Part shown: in pieces, positions 25,083-32,416 of the stretch
How positions within the stretch are numbered: the stretch's first letter is position 1
How the letters are laid out: every line of letters starts with the position of its first letter
Assembly: GCA_043742785.1 (NCBI GenBank)
Contig: JAYTXU010000070.1
Coordinates: 1 to 59,874, forward strand
Direction of reading: 5' to 3'
From: JACQCF01 sp043742785
Lineage (GTDB): Bacteria; Omnitrophota; Gorgyraeia; Zapsychrales; Fredricksoniimonadaceae
Length of the DNA stretch: 59,874 nucleotides
Translations under genes and position numbers: made by a program
The notes under the pieces: generated by a model
Told to the model about the DNA's origin: nothing
Databases searched by the model: none
Seen by the model: only the letters and a program-made list of their open reading frames with translations

Positions 25083-26096
25083 ATGCATATTGCTGTTTTT
25101 AACACCAAACCCTACGATAAAGAATTCTTAACTCAAGCTAACCACAAGCATGGTTATAAACTAACCTTCTTTGATGTTCATTTAAATCATCAAACCTGCT
25201 CGTTAGCTCAAGGATACGATGTGGTCTGTTCTTTTGTCAATGACAAGCTAACTAAAGGCATCCTAAACTCTCTATCTAAAAGTGGAGTTAAACTGATCGC
25301 TCTTCGTTGTGCAGGATTTAATCAAGTTGATATTAAAACTGCTTTGGAATTAGGAATCACTATAGCTAGAGTCCCCGCCTATTCCCCCCATGGCGTTGCC
25401 GAACATGCCGTTGCTCTTATGCTAGCCTTAAATAGAAAAATCTATCGCGCCTACAATCGTGTAAGAGACGGAAATTTTTCGCTCGATGGGATGATGGGCT
25501 TTAATATGAATGAAAAAACAGTAGGAATCATTGGAACAGGAAAGATCGGTTTCTTATTAGCTAAAATACTCAGTGGGTTTAGCTGTCAGATTTTAGCCTA
25601 CGATATTCATGAAAACCCTGAATGCCTGAAATTAGGGGTAAAATATGTTTCTTTAGATACACTCTATGCCCAGAGCGATATTATTAGTTTGCACACCCCC
25701 TTAATTCCTCAAACACATCACATGATTGGTAAAGAATCTCTTTCCCAAATGAAGGACGGAGTTATGATCATCAACACTTCTCGTGGCGGACTCATTGATA
25801 CAAACAGCATTATTTCCTTTCTTAAATCAGGAAAGATTGGATATTTAGGGCTAGATGTCTATGAAGAAGAGGAAGCTTTGTTTTTTGATGATCTCTCCAG
25901 CAATGTCATCAAAGACGATACGTTCTCAAGATTACTAACATTCCCTAATGTGCTTATAACAGGTCATCAAGCTTTCTTTACAGATACAGCTCTAAGAAAT
26001 ATCGCTGAAACAACCCTGGAAAATATCTCTGCTTTCTCAAAAGGAGAACTACCAATTGCTAATATCGTTGGAGCTTCACACATAAAAACCCATTAA
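25083..26096 (+). CDS. ldhA: D-2-hydroxyacid dehydrogenase (D-lactate dehydrogenase type)
   Basis: The 337-residue protein follows the fermentative D-lactate dehydrogenase pattern. The N-terminal catalytic domain contains LIALRCAGFNQVD. The NAD site is VGIIGTGKIGFLLAKIL (about 147-163). The catalytic residues are the Arg in NTSRGGLID, the Glu in DVYEEEEAL and the His in ITGHQAFFT. It reduces pyruvate to D-lactate with NADH, consistent with an anaerobic lifestyle. It is the first rightward gene and is divergent from bioB across a 189-bp gap. Other 2-oxoacids are possible substrates. Confidence 0.88.
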   Translation: MHIAVFNTKPYDKEFLTQANHKHGYKLTFFDVHLNHQTCSLAQGYDVVCSFVNDKLTKGILNSLSKSGVKLIALRCAGFNQVDIKTALELGITIARVPAYSPHGVAEHAVALMLALNRKIYRAYNRVRDGNFSLDGMMGFNMNEKTVGIIGTGKIGFLLAKILSGFSCQILAYDIHENPECLKLGVKYVSLDTLYAQSDIISLHTPLIPQTHHMIGKESLSQMKDGVMIINTSRGGLIDTNSIISFLKSGKIGYLGLDVYEEEEALFFDDLSSNVIKDDTFSRLLTFPNVLITGHQAFFTDTALRNIAETTLENISAFSKGELPIANIVGASHIKTH

Positions 26097-26145
26097 ACGA
26101 ATTGGAATTGCCGCTTGACTGTTTAATATGATTTGATACATTACC

Positions 26146-26170
26146 TAGGGTTAAAGAAACCAAAACCCTA
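26146..26170. promoter_or_regulatory. Small hairpin in the pntAA leader
   Basis: TAGGGTT and AACCCTA form a 7-bp stem with an 11-nt loop, about 22 bp upstream of the pntAA start. There is no U-tract, so it is not a clear terminator. It could be the end of the ldhA unit or a leader element; I cannot tell. Confidence 0.3.
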
Positions 26171-26191
26171 TCGTACAAAAAAGGAAATAAC

Positions 26192-27325
26192 ATGTTAATA
26201 GGTATCCTTAAAGAAATTCATCCAGGTGAGACAAGATGCGCGCTCATTCCTTCTTCTGTTGACCGTCTTGTTAAAAAAGGCGCACAGGTAGCTGTGGAAG
26301 CAGGCCTAGGTTCCACTATTAGCGCCACAGATAATGAATACCAAAAAGCTGGCGCCACAATTGACTCACGCTCCAACATCTTAAAAAATGCAGATATCCT
26401 CTTACGCCTGCGAAAGCCGCCTATTGAAGAAGTCTCTCAATTAAAGAAAGGTTCCATTCATATTAGCTTTTTGGATCCTTTTAATGAAAAAGCTCTCGTT
26501 GAAGAATTAGCCAAAAATAATATCAGCGCCATCTCCATGGAGATGATTCCTCGCACCACCCGTGCTCAAAAAATGGATGCCTTAAGTTCTCAAGCCAACC
26601 TAGCCGGTTATGTGACTGTAATTTTATCAGCTGAACGTTTACCTAAAATATTTCCCATGCTTATGACTCCAGCTGGAACCATACAACCTGCCCGTGTTTT
26701 TATTATCGGCGCTGGAGTGGCCGGTTTACAAGCCATCGCCACCGCTAAACGTTTAGGTGCTCGTGTCGAAGCTTTTGACACCCGTCCTGTCGTTAAAGAA
26801 CAAGTTCAATCCTTAGGTGCTAAATTCGTTGAGATTGATCTAGGCGGAGAAACAGGGCAAACCGCTCAAGGATATGCTAAGGCTTTAACCCCAGAACAAT
26901 TAGAAAAACAGCGTCAAGGTATGGCCAAGGTTTGCAATCAGTCCGATGTCATCATTACAACCGCTCAATTATTTGGCCGCAAAGCTCCTATTGTCTTAAA
27001 TAAAGAAATGGTGGCTCAGATGAAACCTGGAACCATTATTGTCGATATGGCTGTCGAATCCGGCGGCAATGTGGAAGGTTCTAAGGTTAATGAAGAAGTC
27101 ACAACCGCTAATGGTGTTCGCATTATTGGATTAGGTAATTTGCCAGGCAAGGTTGCAATCCATGCCTCCCAAATGTATTCGGCCAATTTGCACAACTTAA
27201 TAGAAGAGTATTGGGATAAAGACACTACGACTTTTAAACTCAACATTGAAGATGAAATCATCAAAGGTGCCCTTGTCACTCACGATGGTGCTGTTGTAAA
27301 TGAAATGGTTAAAAGTATTAAATAA
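26192..27325 (+). CDS. pntAA: NAD(P) transhydrogenase subunit alpha, part 1 (NAD-binding)
   Basis: The soluble NAD(H)-binding component dI of proton-translocating transhydrogenase, which couples hydride transfer between NADH and NADP+ to the proton gradient. The start MLIGILKEIHPGETRCALIP is the alanine-dehydrogenase/PNT N-terminus, and RVFIIGAGVAGLQAIATAKR is the NAD site. RDQANLAGY-type SSQANLAGY is present. It is a split-alpha form (377 residues), with the membrane part coded by the next gene, as in Rhodospirillum. An AAGGAAAT site precedes the ATG. Confidence 0.95.
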   Translation: MLIGILKEIHPGETRCALIPSSVDRLVKKGAQVAVEAGLGSTISATDNEYQKAGATIDSRSNILKNADILLRLRKPPIEEVSQLKKGSIHISFLDPFNEKALVEELAKNNISAISMEMIPRTTRAQKMDALSSQANLAGYVTVILSAERLPKIFPMLMTPAGTIQPARVFIIGAGVAGLQAIATAKRLGARVEAFDTRPVVKEQVQSLGAKFVEIDLGGETGQTAQGYAKALTPEQLEKQRQGMAKVCNQSDVIITTAQLFGRKAPIVLNKEMVAQMKPGTIIVDMAVESGGNVEGSKVNEEVTTANGVRIIGLGNLPGKVAIHASQMYSANLHNLIEEYWDKDTTTFKLNIEDEIIKGALVTHDGAVVNEMVKSIK

Positions 27326-27332
27326 CCAAAAT

Positions 27333-27393
27333 GTCATCCCCGAATGCTTTAATCGGGGATCCAAATCTGGATTCCCGCTTTCGCGGGAATGAC
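27333..27393. repeat. dRS3-like palindromic element between pntAA and pntAB
   Basis: The element begins GTCATCCCCGA and ends GCGGGAATGAC, so GTCAT/ATGAC form terminal inverted repeats. Inside it are two palindromes; the second, ATTCCCGCTTTCGCGGGAAT, fits the ATTCCC-N8-GGGAAT pattern of Neisseria dRS3. It starts 8 bp after the pntAA stop and ends 17 bp before the pntAB start. Confidence 0.85.
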
Positions 27394-27409
27394 ACTTATG
27401 GAGGTTCAA

Positions 27410-27700
27410 ATGGAATTAATCTACCTATTATTTATTCTAGTACTATCCGTTTTCCTAGGGTTCGCTCTCATTTCCCGCGTTCCCCCACTTCTACACACAC
27501 CTCTAATGTCAGAAGCGAATGCAATTTGTGGAATTATAATCGTTGGCGCTTTAATCGCGGCTGGTGCTGAAGCCAACAGTACATTAACCATTGTCTTGGG
27601 AACAAGCGCAGTTGCCTTAGCCACTTTCAACGTAGTGGGCGGTTACTTAGTTACTGAACGTATGCTTAAAATGTTTAAAAAGAAAGACACATCCAAATGA
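27410..27700 (+). CDS. pntAB: NAD(P) transhydrogenase subunit alpha, part 2 (membrane)
   Basis: A 96-residue membrane protein with three hydrophobic segments (MELIYLLFILVLSVFLGFAL; AICGIIIVGALIAAG; and TIVLGTSAVALATFNVVGGY). It is the short membrane component that joins PntB to make the proton channel. The start at 27410 is preferred because GGAGG lies six bases upstream; two in-frame ATGs further upstream lie in the dRS3-like repeat. It overlaps pntB by 4 nt. Confidence 0.92.
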   Translation: MELIYLLFILVLSVFLGFALISRVPPLLHTPLMSEANAICGIIIVGALIAAGAEANSTLTIVLGTSAVALATFNVVGGYLVTERMLKMFKKKDTSK

Positions 27701-29070
27701 ACATTGAATTCCTTGCTAATCTAGTTTATATCATCTCTTCTATCTTGTTTGCTTTTGGCCTTAAACTCTTAGGCTCACCCGTTACTGCCCGCAAAGGAAA
27801 CATCCTTTCAGCCTCAGGTATGTTATTAGCTGTCTTAGCCACCTTAGCTAACGGACATATCATCAGTTTTCAATGGATACTGATTGGAATTATCATCGGA
27901 GGAAGCTTAGGGGCCTTAGTTGCTTTTAAAGCCGCGATGACACAAATGCCAGAGATGATTGCCCTCTTGCACGGATGCGGAGCATTGGCCAGCGTCTTTG
28001 TGGATTGGACCTCCTACGATGTCCACGGAGCAGGTGACCTAACCAACAGCATTACCCTTTATCTATCCATTGTCATTGGTGGCTTAACCTTTACTGGAAG
28101 CGCCATTGCCTGGGGAAAGCTCAGTGAAAGACTTCCTGGAAAAGCTATTCTTTTTACAGGTCAACGATTAGTCAACATTGCATTAATTCTCTCCATCGTA
28201 ATCCTTGGTATTTTATTTATCATCAATCCAGCACAGTACAATGTATTCATAGCTATTTTAATCTTATCCTTATTTTTCGGCATCTTCTTAGTCATCCCCA
28301 TCGGCGGCGCTGACATGCCTGTTGTTATCTCTGTTTTAAACAGCTATTCCGGAGTTGTCGCCTGTACAACCGGTTTTGTTATTCATAACACTCTTCTGAT
28401 CGTTGTCGGTTCTATTGTTGGCGCCAACGGCATTATCCTCAGTATCATTATGTGTAAAGCTATGAACCGTTCAATTACCAATGTTCTTTTTGGAGCCTTT
28501 AATAAAGTTGTTAGAAAAGAAGGTTCCACTGAGAAAAAAGAAGCCAAATCAATTTCTGTCGAGGATGCTTTTCTTATTTTAGAAAATGCCAAATCAGTTG
28601 TGATCATACCTGGATATGGTTTAGCCGTTGCCCAAGCTCAACATGCTGTTCGTGAACTTGGTGAATTCTTAGAAAAAAATGGCTGTGATGTGAAATACGC
28701 CATCCATCCTGTAGCTGGACGTATGCCTGGACATATGAATGTTCTACTCGCGGAAGCCAATATTTCCTATGATCAATTGATGGAAATGGATGCCATCAAT
28801 CCCCTGATGGATTCAGTCGATGTAGCCATTATTATTGGAGCTAATGACGTTGTCAACCCCTCCTCACGACACGATAAATCAAGCCCTATCTACGGCATGC
28901 CCATTATCAACGCCGATAAAGCCAAAACTGTCTTTGTTCTTAAACGTTCTATGGCGACAGGTTTCGCAGGCATTGAAAATGAATTATTTTATAATGAAAA
29001 CACCAGAATGATTTTTGGAGATGCCAAACAAACCGTCCAAGCCCTCGTCGCGGAATTCAAAAGCGCATAA
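27697..29070 (+). CDS. pntB: NAD(P) transhydrogenase subunit beta
   Basis: The 457-residue beta subunit has about eight or nine membrane segments in the first 270 residues, then the NADP(H)-binding domain dIII with VIIPGYGLAVAQAQHAV and the block DVAIIIGANDVVNPSS near 385-400. With pntAA and pntAB it completes the enzyme, which makes NADPH at the expense of proton-motive force. The TAA stop lies inside the left arm of a REP element and is therefore shared with it. Confidence 0.96.
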   Translation: MNIEFLANLVYIISSILFAFGLKLLGSPVTARKGNILSASGMLLAVLATLANGHIISFQWILIGIIIGGSLGALVAFKAAMTQMPEMIALLHGCGALASVFVDWTSYDVHGAGDLTNSITLYLSIVIGGLTFTGSAIAWGKLSERLPGKAILFTGQRLVNIALILSIVILGILFIINPAQYNVFIAILILSLFFGIFLVIPIGGADMPVVISVLNSYSGVVACTTGFVIHNTLLIVVGSIVGANGIILSIIMCKAMNRSITNVLFGAFNKVVRKEGSTEKKEAKSISVEDAFLILENAKSVVIIPGYGLAVAQAQHAVRELGEFLEKNGCDVKYAIHPVAGRMPGHMNVLLAEANISYDQLMEMDAINPLMDSVDVAIIIGANDVVNPSSRHDKSSPIYGMPIINADKAKTVFVLKRSMATGFAGIENELFYNENTRMIFGDAKQTVQALVAEFKSA

Positions 29071-29163
29071 ATAGTGACAGGCACTAATTAATTTAAATAG
29101 AAAAGCCTTTAAGAATAATCTTCTTAAAGGCTTTTTCTTTTAATTAGTGCCTGTCACTATTTA
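29068..29163. repeat. REP doublet 1, between convergent genes
   Basis: Two perfect inverted 24-bp arms (29068-29091 and 29140-29163) share the core AGTGACAGGCACTAATT and surround a 48-nt centre. The stop codons of pntB and of the opposing gene are the outermost triplets of the two arms. The core is the same as that around the RAYT gene at 36150. Confidence 0.95.
29101..29137. terminator. Bidirectional hairpin inside REP doublet 1
   Basis: AAAAGCCTTTAAGAA and TTCTTAAAGGCTTTT form a 15-bp stem with T-rich sequence on both strands. It can end transcription from pntB and from the opposing flavoprotein gene. Confidence 0.75.
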
Positions 29164-29574
29164 TAAAAAAATCTGTTCTGGCATGCGGCTATGAGGAGTC
29201 ATTGCTTCCATCGACTTAATTGTCACAATAGCCAAATAATAATTAGGATCATCCGGTCCAGCAAAGTATTGGCGCAGCATGGGGACATTCTCGAAAACAA
29301 TTTCTTTCTTAGACAAATCATCACTCATCTTTGCTGTTCCAGTCACACGGCAATACCACATCTTACGATCCACAAAACAAATCTCGACCTTAGGGTTACC
29401 TTTAATATCAGCAATCGTTCTAGATCTTCCAAGAAAAGCCACTAACAATTCATTGTCATCGGTTAAATAAGGCATCATAGGACGAACATGAGGCTGATCC
29501 CCCTCTAGAGTTGCAAAAAAACCAAAACCTGCATCACGAACAATATCAATGGCTTCATCTTTAGTCATTATCAT
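29161..29574 (-). CDS. Pyridoxamine 5'-phosphate oxidase-like split-barrel flavoprotein
   Basis: The 137-residue protein has the short FMN-binding split-barrel pattern: DAGFGFFATLEGDQPHVRPM, then NELLVAFLGRSRTIADIKGNP and VEICFVDRKMWYCRVTGTA. Such proteins bind FMN, F420 or heme; the actual ligand and substrate cannot be told. Its start overlaps the upstream xdhC-like gene by 4 nt, so the two are co-translated. Its stop lies in a REP arm. Confidence 0.8.
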   Translation of the reverse strand: MIMTKDEAIDIVRDAGFGFFATLEGDQPHVRPMMPYLTDDNELLVAFLGRSRTIADIKGNPKVEICFVDRKMWYCRVTGTAKMSDDLSKKEIVFENVPMLRQYFAGPDDPNYYLAIVTIKSMEAMTPHSRMPEQIFL

Positions 29575-30374
29575 TTTCCCTTCTCTATGAATTTATCTGT
29601 TCCTATATATTCTTGATCCTTAATCGATACCATCTGAGCAACAATAGAAATAGCAATCTCCGCTGGTGTTTGAGCCCCAATATCTAATCCCATGGGAATA
29701 TGAATATTTTTTAAATACTTCTGCTCAATTCCTAACTTTTTAAGACGACCAAAAAACTTAACCTTCTTAGGACCGCTGGAAATCACACCAATATAACCCG
29801 CCCTAGATTTAACTACAACTTTAAGACATTCAAAATCAAACTCATTACCTTGAGTAACAATAGCAATATACGTATTAGAATTAATCAACACCTTAGTTAA
29901 TTCTTTTGCATGATCCCCTAAGATGATTTTATCCACATGAGGAAATCGTTTCTTATTAGCAAATTCTTTACGATTATCAATGACCGTTACTTTAAATCCC
30001 ATCATTTTAGCATTTGCTGAAAGAGGTAAAGCAATGTGACCTGCCCCGCAGATAATCAAATGAATCGATGGCGCAAAAGGTTCGATAAACACCTTCATTT
30101 GCCCGCCACAAACCGATTCTCCTTCTCGTCCAAAATAATTGTACGTCACCGTCGTAGGTTTGTGGGATTGAATTGCTTTAAGACATTCGGCAATGGCCGC
30201 TTTTTCATTTCGACCACCACCGATAGTTCCCCAAGAAGATCCATCATTAAAAACAAGCATCTTAGCCCCAGACTTACGGGGCGTACCTTTAAGAGTTGCT
30301 TCAACAATGGTCGCAAAGCAATAATTCTGATTCTTTTGAGAAGCTTCAAATGCTTTGTATAACAAATCATCCAT
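29571..30374 (-). CDS. xdhC: XdhC/CoxI-family molybdenum hydroxylase accessory protein
   Basis: XdhC proteins bind molybdenum cofactor, support its sulfuration and deliver it to xanthine dehydrogenase-type enzymes. The N-terminal XdhC/CoxI domain contains ATLKGTPRKSGAKMLV and WGTIGGGRNE. The C-terminal Rossmann-like domain has LIICGAGHIALPLSANAK (about 130-147) and GAQTPAEIAISIVAQMV. A molybdenum hydroxylase lies 2 kb away on the same strand, which fits this role. A cyclophilin gene sits immediately upstream. Confidence 0.9.
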   Translation of the reverse strand: MDDLLYKAFEASQKNQNYCFATIVEATLKGTPRKSGAKMLVFNDGSSWGTIGGGRNEKAAIAECLKAIQSHKPTTVTYNYFGREGESVCGGQMKVFIEPFAPSIHLIICGAGHIALPLSANAKMMGFKVTVIDNRKEFANKKRFPHVDKIILGDHAKELTKVLINSNTYIAIVTQGNEFDFECLKVVVKSRAGYIGVISSGPKKVKFFGRLKKLGIEQKYLKNIHIPMGLDIGAQTPAEIAISIVAQMVSIKDQEYIGTDKFIEKGK

Positions 30375-30928
30375 TATTTAACGTAAGCTTTAAGAATCTT
30401 CTGCTCTTGAACCGGACGATCTTGAGCACCAACAGAAGTATTTTCAATTTTTGCTACATTCTCATAACCACTGACAACTTCTCCAAAAATCGTGTGATGA
30501 TCATTAAGCCATGGAGTTGGAATTGTTGTTACAAAGAATTGACTGCCATTAGTTCCAGGACCTGAATTGGCCATGGCTAAAAGACCTTTACGGTCAAAAC
30601 GGATTTTATCGCTAAATTCATCATCAAACTTACCACCCCAAAAACTTGCTCCACCCATACCCGTTCCTGTTGGATCACCACCTTGAATCATAAAGTTCTT
30701 AATAACCCTATGAAAAATAAGACCGTTATAATATCCTTTTTTAACTAATCCAATAAAATTTTCGCAAGTTTTAGGAGCAAACTCAGAATATAATTTGATT
30801 TCAACATTTCCTTGATTCGTTTCTAGAACAACTATTTGATTAACCACTGCATTCTCCTTTACTTGTGCGTTTGATAAACTAGACATTGTTAACATTAGAC
30901 TGACCAACAACGATAAAATCTTAACCAT
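30374..30928 (-). CDS. Secreted cyclophilin-type peptidyl-prolyl isomerase
   Basis: A signal peptide (residues 1-21, ending SNAQ) precedes a cyclophilin domain with FHRVIKNFMIQGGDPTGTG, GPGTNGSQFFVTT and LNDHHTIFGEV. It should catalyse proline isomerisation in the periplasm or outside the cell. The catalytic Arg (FHR) and the FFxT block are intact. It abuts the genes on either side with 1-nt overlaps. Confidence 0.93.
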   Translation of the reverse strand: MVKILSLLVSLMLTMSSLSNAQVKENAVVNQIVVLETNQGNVEIKLYSEFAPKTCENFIGLVKKGYYNGLIFHRVIKNFMIQGGDPTGTGMGGASFWGGKFDDEFSDKIRFDRKGLLAMANSGPGTNGSQFFVTTIPTPWLNDHHTIFGEVVSGYENVAKIENTSVGAQDRPVQEQKILKAYVK

Positions 30929-31332
30929 TACTCTTCTCCTATTCTAATTTTAAGTTCTTTGTTTTGATTTCTTAATTTTTGAATTTCCTCTTCAAGCAAT
31001 ATTTGAACTTTCTCAAATTCTGCCCGATGTGATTTCTCAGCAACTATCTGTTTTTGAAATTTCTCAATGAGAACATTTTTTTCAGCTAAAATAGTATCCA
31101 AACGATCAACACTATCATTAAAAGAAGATGTTATTCTTCTCTCAGGTTCTGGATCAGCCAAACCTTCTATAATGATCGGTTGTCTACGAACAGGCTGTAA
31201 TACAAACATCTCTTCTTCATTTGGATTCAAAATTAAATGAGGCCTATACCAAGGCAACCTTTGCGGAGCAAGCAAGGTAAACAAAACAATAAGCATAGCA
31301 ACACTAATAAGTAGAATAAAAAATAGTATCAT
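30928..31332 (-). CDS. Unknown membrane-anchored coiled-coil protein
   Basis: I do not recognise a family. The 134 residues start with one membrane segment (about 2-22), then a proline/arginine-rich stretch, then a predicted coiled coil (about 70-134) rich in E, K, L and Q (LLEEEIQKLRNQNKELKIRI). Membrane anchoring is inferred from the single hydrophobic segment. It overlaps the cyclophilin start by one base and is divergent from the MocA-like gene. Confidence 0.6.
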   Translation of the reverse strand: MILFFILLISVAMLIVLFTLLAPQRLPWYRPHLILNPNEEEMFVLQPVRRQPIIIEGLADPEPERRITSSFNDSVDRLDTILAEKNVLIEKFQKQIVAEKSHRAEFEKVQILLEEEIQKLRNQNKELKIRIGEE

Positions 31333-31362
31333 ATAATAAAATCTTTAATTTATAATGGTTCT

Positions 31363-31947
31363 ATGATTTCTTGCATCCTTTTAACAGCCGGAGAAAGTAA
31401 GCGCTTTGGTTCACCTAAAGCTTTGGCTGATATACAAAATCAGAAAACTATCCAAGTGCTACAAGAAAAGCTGATTCAAAGCTTAATCGATGAAATTATT
31501 ATTGTCACCGGCGCATTTGAAAACTTAATCAACCCTTATGTATTAAACCACAGCAAAGTCCGTGTTGTCCACAATAAAGATTATAAACTTGGACAAACAT
31601 CTTCTTTTCAAACAGGTTTAAATATCGTCGATAAAAATTCAAAAGGGATTATGCTGCTACCCATCGACTGTCCCTTTATTTTAACAACATCCATTGATAC
31701 TCTTATCTGCTATTTTAGAAAGCATGTCCATGATATTCTCATTCCTTCTTATCAAGAAAAAAAAGGGCACCCGCCTATTTTAAACGCGAAACTCAAAAAT
31801 GAAATTCTAAACCTTCCACCAAACAAAGGACTAAACAGCTTGATAAAGCTCTATCAAACAAAAGTCCTTGAAATCAATGACCCTGGAATTATTCAAAGCT
31901 TTAATACAAAAGAAGAATTAGAAAAAATAGTGACAGGCACTAATTAA
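31363..31947 (+). CDS. mocA: MocA-like molybdenum cofactor cytidylyltransferase
   Basis: The NTP-transferase motif LLTAGESKRFGSPKAL (7-22), GQTSSFQTGL and LLPIDCPF (DxP-type metal site) place it in the MobA/MocA family. Next to an XdhC-like gene and a molybdenum hydroxylase, the likely job is making the cytidine dinucleotide form of the cofactor (inference). The last codons (IVTGTN and stop) come from a REP element arm, so the native C-terminus was replaced. It is the only rightward gene in the molybdenum locus. Confidence 0.8.
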   Translation: MISCILLTAGESKRFGSPKALADIQNQKTIQVLQEKLIQSLIDEIIIVTGAFENLINPYVLNHSKVRVVHNKDYKLGQTSSFQTGLNIVDKNSKGIMLLPIDCPFILTTSIDTLICYFRKHVHDILIPSYQEKKGHPPILNAKLKNEILNLPPNKGLNSLIKLYQTKVLEINDPGIIQSFNTKEELEKIVTGTN

Positions 31948-32014
31948 TTAAACAAAAAAGCCCTTAAGATTATTCTTAAAGGCCTTCTCATTTAATTAGT
32001 GCCTGTCACTATTT
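31925..32014. repeat. REP doublet 2, between convergent genes
   Basis: Perfect inverted 23-bp arms (31925-31947, 31992-32014) with core AGTGACAGGCACTAATT enclose 44 nt that form an imperfect stem (AAGCCCTTAAGA with TTCTTAAAGGCCTT). The left arm encodes the end of the mocA-like gene; the right arm abuts the stop of the lipoprotein gene. Confidence 0.95.
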
Positions 32015-32399
32015 ATTTAAAAACGATAACCTTGGCAGTGTAGGTTGCGCGGATGTATGCATTACCTAATAACTTCTTTGGCCTCACCTTTTTCCAATTT
32101 TCTGTAGCATCACTTTGGACATCAGTAATGGCATCGCCACCTAGAATAGCCGCCTCCTGTTTAAGCTTTGGTAAAGCATCACTCAGGGATTGACGGCGTT
32201 CAGTAGTAACGGTAACTACACCGATTTCTTGGAAAGGCTTATCCACTTTCTCCAAATACTGAACTTCATCAATATTTGTTTTAGGCTGATAATAATCCAT
32301 AGAGGATGAAAGAGAATCTTTAGAATCAATTTGATAAACAGTACAGCCGGTTAAGGCCCCCATTAAGATAAATAATAAAAATATTTTTTTCATAGTCAT
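32013..32399 (-). CDS. Hypothetical lipoprotein
   Basis: MKKIFLLFILMGALTGC is a lipoprotein signal with lipobox LTGC. The mature domain (about 110 residues) includes FQEIGVVTVTTERRQSLSDALPKLKQEAAILGGDAITDV, the pattern of small YbjQ/heavy-metal-binding-like or 'DUF4156-like' lipoproteins in which a short alpha-beta unit binds an unknown ligand; the assignment is weak. The first ATG is used because AAGGA lies 7 nt upstream. It follows the molybdenum hydroxylase genes. Confidence 0.7.
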   Translation of the reverse strand: MTMKKIFLLFILMGALTGCTVYQIDSKDSLSSSMDYYQPKTNIDEVQYLEKVDKPFQEIGVVTVTTERRQSLSDALPKLKQEAAILGGDAITDVQSDATENWKKVRPKKLLGNAYIRATYTAKVIVFK

Positions 32400-32416
32400 A
32401 ATTATATCCTTCTCAT

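Noticed and set aside
27331..27570. A 79-codon plus-strand open frame between pntAA and pntAB
   Set aside because: It starts in the dRS3-like repeat and then reads pntAB in a wrong frame; the pntAB frame has the ribosome binding site and membrane segments.
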